DNA of 64,000 nt from Fragilariopsis cylindrus CCMP1102 (Eukaryota; Bacillariophyta; Bacillariophyceae; Bacillariales; Bacillariaceae). The notes beneath the pieces were generated by a model. That model did not search any database and was not told the DNA's origin. It saw only the letters and a program-made list of their open reading frames with translations. The stretch covers positions 372,001-436,000 of the forward strand of contig FMBT01000303.1 in NCBI GenBank assembly GCA_900095095.1. Reading direction: 5' to 3'. The translations under genes and the position numbers were made by a program. Shown one piece after another: positions 60,872 through 64,000 of the stretch; within the stretch, counting starts at the first letter, position 1; every line of letters starts with the position of its first letter.

Positions 60872-63800
60872 TTAATTGGATGGAATGCCATGCAATGATC
60901 CCTTGGACACTAATGTCCTTCTCTTTGTAGCTTTTGATCGTAAATATGTAGCAGTCAATTCAATGCCGTCATCATAAGTGACGTCGCTATCGCAGCATTC
61001 GTCGTCAACATCATTATCATTGTCCTCCTCTTCTTTGTCATCCTGAGAGATAGGATCGTAAATATTAGGATTCCAATATTTCTTTATGATACGGATTCCA
61101 CATACTCGACAAAGACGGATACTTTTTAGTAGACACAAACCTAACCAACCAAGTAAAATGAATAGAAAAGTTTCATGGAAGAATTTTAGTATAATGAATA
61201 ATGGTGCAGATGCTAACGGACCTAAGTAATTCACATAATCATCATAAATTTGTGTCCCAATCGTCCATGATGATACCAACCGTGCAGATAACGTGGTTGG
61301 TCCCATATTCTGAAGCAATGGTGACATACCATCCCCTAGCAGCGACAAAAATGTTGGATGAGTTAAGATATTATCAGCAATTTCATTCGATATTTTAGCA
61401 AGTGGATATAAATCGAATGGATCACAAAGACTCGACGGTTTTGATTTACGAAATACTTTGTTAGTAAAATTTGACCATATAACACCAACCTCTTGGAGGA
61501 GCATCCTGTGATGTCTATTCTCTTGTTCTTGTTGATACTGCCGTATCGCCTTCGGATTTGAAATTGAAATTTGTACAATCACTTGAATTCTAAGTTTCTC
61601 TCTATCATTCTTGCCGTCACCGGTAATAGTGGTGGGATTGTCATAGTTATTATCTAGCGTCTCGTTCACATCACCGTTATGTTTTTTACCACCGTTAACA
61701 GACCATCATCGTCGCGATCGTCGACGCGATCATCGTTATCCCATGGACGCGCAACAAGTACATTCACGTCACCTTCCCCAAATAGTACAGTAGGACTAGC
61801 AGTACCTTGTTCTGTTGTTGCTGTTGTTCTTGTTTTCGTTAGTCGTAGTAATGTTTCTAGTGAAACGACGTCGGGATTGTGTGCTGCGAGATATATTTGT
61901 TTGCGAAACAATTCTTCTACTTGAGGAGTCCACACCCACGATGATGACACCGATGTAGGTGATATCTCTATATCATTATCAGCAGTAGAAGCTATACAGT
62001 ACCGCCACCGTCGCCACTTTCACATCATCATCATCATCATCATTAGTAGTAGCAGTAGCAGAAGCAGTGGTAGTATTAAGCTCTAAAATAAAAATTGCAT
62101 GTATCAAGAATGGAACGATACATGGATCATTCCGACCACATTCATCAACGTGGCATGATCGTGTTTCTCTTGATGATTCTATACAGTATCGTCCAGTTTC
62201 AGTTGTTGGTGTTGGTACAATTTTCGCTTTAGATATAATCCGTGATTGGTGACATGAATTATCACATACACTCCACATCCAATCATTGCATGATAATGCC
62301 AATTCTGTATCATCATCATCATCATCATCATCGTCATCGTCGTCATCGTCAGTACCGTCAGCCTCATGGTTGCCTGTCGTTGACGTCTTGTTCTTGATTT
62401 TGCTTTTCTTTTTTGTAGTACTCGAATACGAAGAATCGATAATATCGTGAGGAATCGTAACAGTCTCATCATAGTAGTCAGAGTCGCCGTTGTATGTGGT
62501 CAATCCCGTCATCGTAGTCCCTGCCTCCGTTTCTCCCCCATTATCTTATCTCTCTTCTCTTGGCTGTATTCTATTGCCTTGATACACGATACATGACACG
62601 GTCGATATTCTTGACATAATCCAGCATAACCACTTCCATCATTACAATTTGTTATTACAGATTCATCATCATCGCCACCACCACCACCACCACCACCAAC
62701 ATTATCAGATATTGAATTAATTGTATCTTGTGATTCACTCCATTCTTTCATTGCATTTTCGCAATCCTTTAGGTTGAGTGCTTCGTCATCATTATCATTA
62801 TCAATGTTATCGAAGCGACCAGTGCCGGTGCCACCACCACCACCAAAATTAGAGTGGAATATTTGTTCGATTTGGAGTGTCCATATTTCATATCCAGATA
62901 TTTCAACGTTAGTTGGACTATCCGATGCTTCACATATTGCAATATTGTTATTAAGAATGACACTTTCATAACAACTTTGACTTAATATTGGTGGCTTTTC
63001 ATGATTCAATATACAATTATTATCACTATTATTGTTGTTGATGTTGTTGATGCTATTATTCTCGTCATTATTATTCATAGCAGCAGCAGCAGCAGCAGCA
63101 GAAGTTGCTCCTCCAAATTTTGCTTCATTTTTATTATATTTTGGTATTAAATCATAATTGCATGTACTTTGTGCAAATCCGATCCGACCATGTTGCCAAT
63201 CAAATAATACATTATGTCCCTGCATTGAATTAGCACCCAACACACCACCACGTGTTTCGGTAAAGAATAATCGACTTGTATATACCTTGAGTGTTGGTGA
63301 ATATTCCATATAACTGGTGGCTGGTATTGATAATAACACATCGGACCAATTTTCTATATCTAAATATCCAACTTGACCAACAACAGGTCGAATAATATCA
63401 TCATTATTATTACTATTACCATTACTGTAACCATCTTGTTGGTGTTGTGCTTCTTTCGTACGTTCAGCAGCAGTAGTAGTAGGACTAGTAGGATTAGTAG
63501 TAGGATGAATATGCTGTACCCCTTGTAATTGAATTAATAATGTTGGTAATGATTTTAATTGTTTTTGTGTTAACATCATTGGACTATTGGAATATTCTTT
63601 CCCACCTGTTATTTTTTTCCATATTGTACAAAATTCATCACGGATACTGGATGAGATATAGGTATCAGTTGTACCACTATCCACAATCACACCACGACCT
63701 TTATTCACAGTATCACGATTAAATGTTTTGGTTATTTTATGTATAGTATTATTTTTTTGATTCTTATTCTTATTTTCATCTTCATCATTTGTATTTGATT

Positions 63801-64000
63801 CAATTTCATTTATTGGTGTATTAAATAGAAATGATGTACCACCATTGGTACTTAAATAAATATTATTGATATAGACAGTATACCATCCATAGGGTTGTAT
63901 ATTTTTTGCATATACCATTGGACTTGTATCTAATTCAATGGAGGTACCACCAATTGTTAAGGATCCAGCTAACACGCCATGTTTGGAGGTACCTAATTCT
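60872..64000 (-). CDS. Aspartic protease (A1) with thrombospondin-like module and membrane anchor; 5' end outside window; three frameshifts
   Basis: Secreted or surface pepsin-type protease. The gene continues past 64000, so the signal peptide and first catalytic Asp are missing. The visible part has ELGTSKHGVLAGSLTIGG, the second active-site motif GVIVDSGTTDTYIS, and the C-lobe GGVLGANSMQGHNVLFDWQH. Beyond a Gly/Asp/Asn insert, a cysteine-rich module resembles a thrombospondin type 1 repeat (WMWSVCDNSC, RYCIESSRETRSCHVDECG, DPCIVPFLIHAIF). A C-terminal membrane segment (FILLGWLGLCLLKSI) and a short cytoplasmic tail follow. The frame breaks at 62519-62521 (CCC run), at about 62018-62020, and at about 61669-61675. 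Protein-like sequence resumes directly each time, so I treat 60872-64000 as one gene. Separate small genes would lack start sites and domains. Confidence 0.75.

Overview
This window is nuclear DNA of a photosynthetic stramenopile, most likely a diatom. The evidence: genes with few, short introns whose donors read GTAAGT or GTACGT; bipartite plastid-targeting N-termini with a Phe just after the signal peptide (motifs such as SGFSL, SNAFV, SSFGS); a plastid terminal oxidase; an SLC4 transporter; diatom-type hypothetical families; very high microsatellite and low-complexity content inside and outside genes; and Ty1/copia elements with PR-INT-RT-RH order. No rRNA, tRNA, CRISPR or bacterial operon structure was seen.

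Layout: 0.6-1.2 kb, small conserved hypothetical (-). 2.2-5.7 kb, cGMP-dependent-type protein kinase, 4 exons (+). 6.5-8.0 kb, plastid terminal oxidase (-). 8.0-10.3 kb, gene-free with a repeat family. 10.3-22.9 kb, a copia element on the - strand (element A) carrying a second, intact-looking copia element on the + strand (element B, 16267-22103) inside its gag; both have recognisable 5-bp target duplications. 24.9-26.5 and 29.1-30.7 kb, low-complexity hypotheticals (+). 31.3-34.6 kb, Pol I-type 5'-3' exonuclease (-). 35.4-36.7 kb, cytochrome b5-domain membrane protein (+). 37.3-39.8 kb, MYST histone acetyltransferase (-). 40.9-41.8 kb, plastid-type membrane hypothetical (+). 42.2-42.9 kb, CX9C protein, probably two exons (-). 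43.8-45.3 kb, inositol monophosphatase, two exons (+). 45.3-47.8 kb, repeats. 47.8-50.6 kb, SLC4 anion transporter, three exons (+). 51.2-52.7 kb, nitroreductase-like plastid protein (+). 53.8-58.7 kb, GHKL/MORC-like ATPase, four exons (+). 59.0-60.4 kb, TspO-like plastid membrane protein (-). 60.9-64.0 kb, aspartic protease with a thrombospondin-like module and membrane anchor (-, 5' end outside the window).

The genes do not form a pathway. Several products look plastid-directed (terminal oxidase, nitroreductase, TspO-like, one hypothetical, possibly the exonuclease); others are chromatin (MYST, GHKL/SIM protein) or signalling (PKG, inositol monophosphatase) proteins. Three otherwise convincing host genes (kinase, terminal oxidase, aspartic protease) are broken by shifts nearly all equal to one missing base, several of them in short homopolymers. 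I read these mainly as residual consensus errors, with real inactivation as the alternative.

The most novel signals are in the retrotransposons. Immediately after the 5' LTR of each element lies a 14-15 nt sequence complementary to a segment inside the same LTR, as expected for self-primed rather than tRNA-primed reverse transcription. Element B also has gag and pol in one frame separated by a single UGA, and its pol frame runs on into its own 3' LTR.
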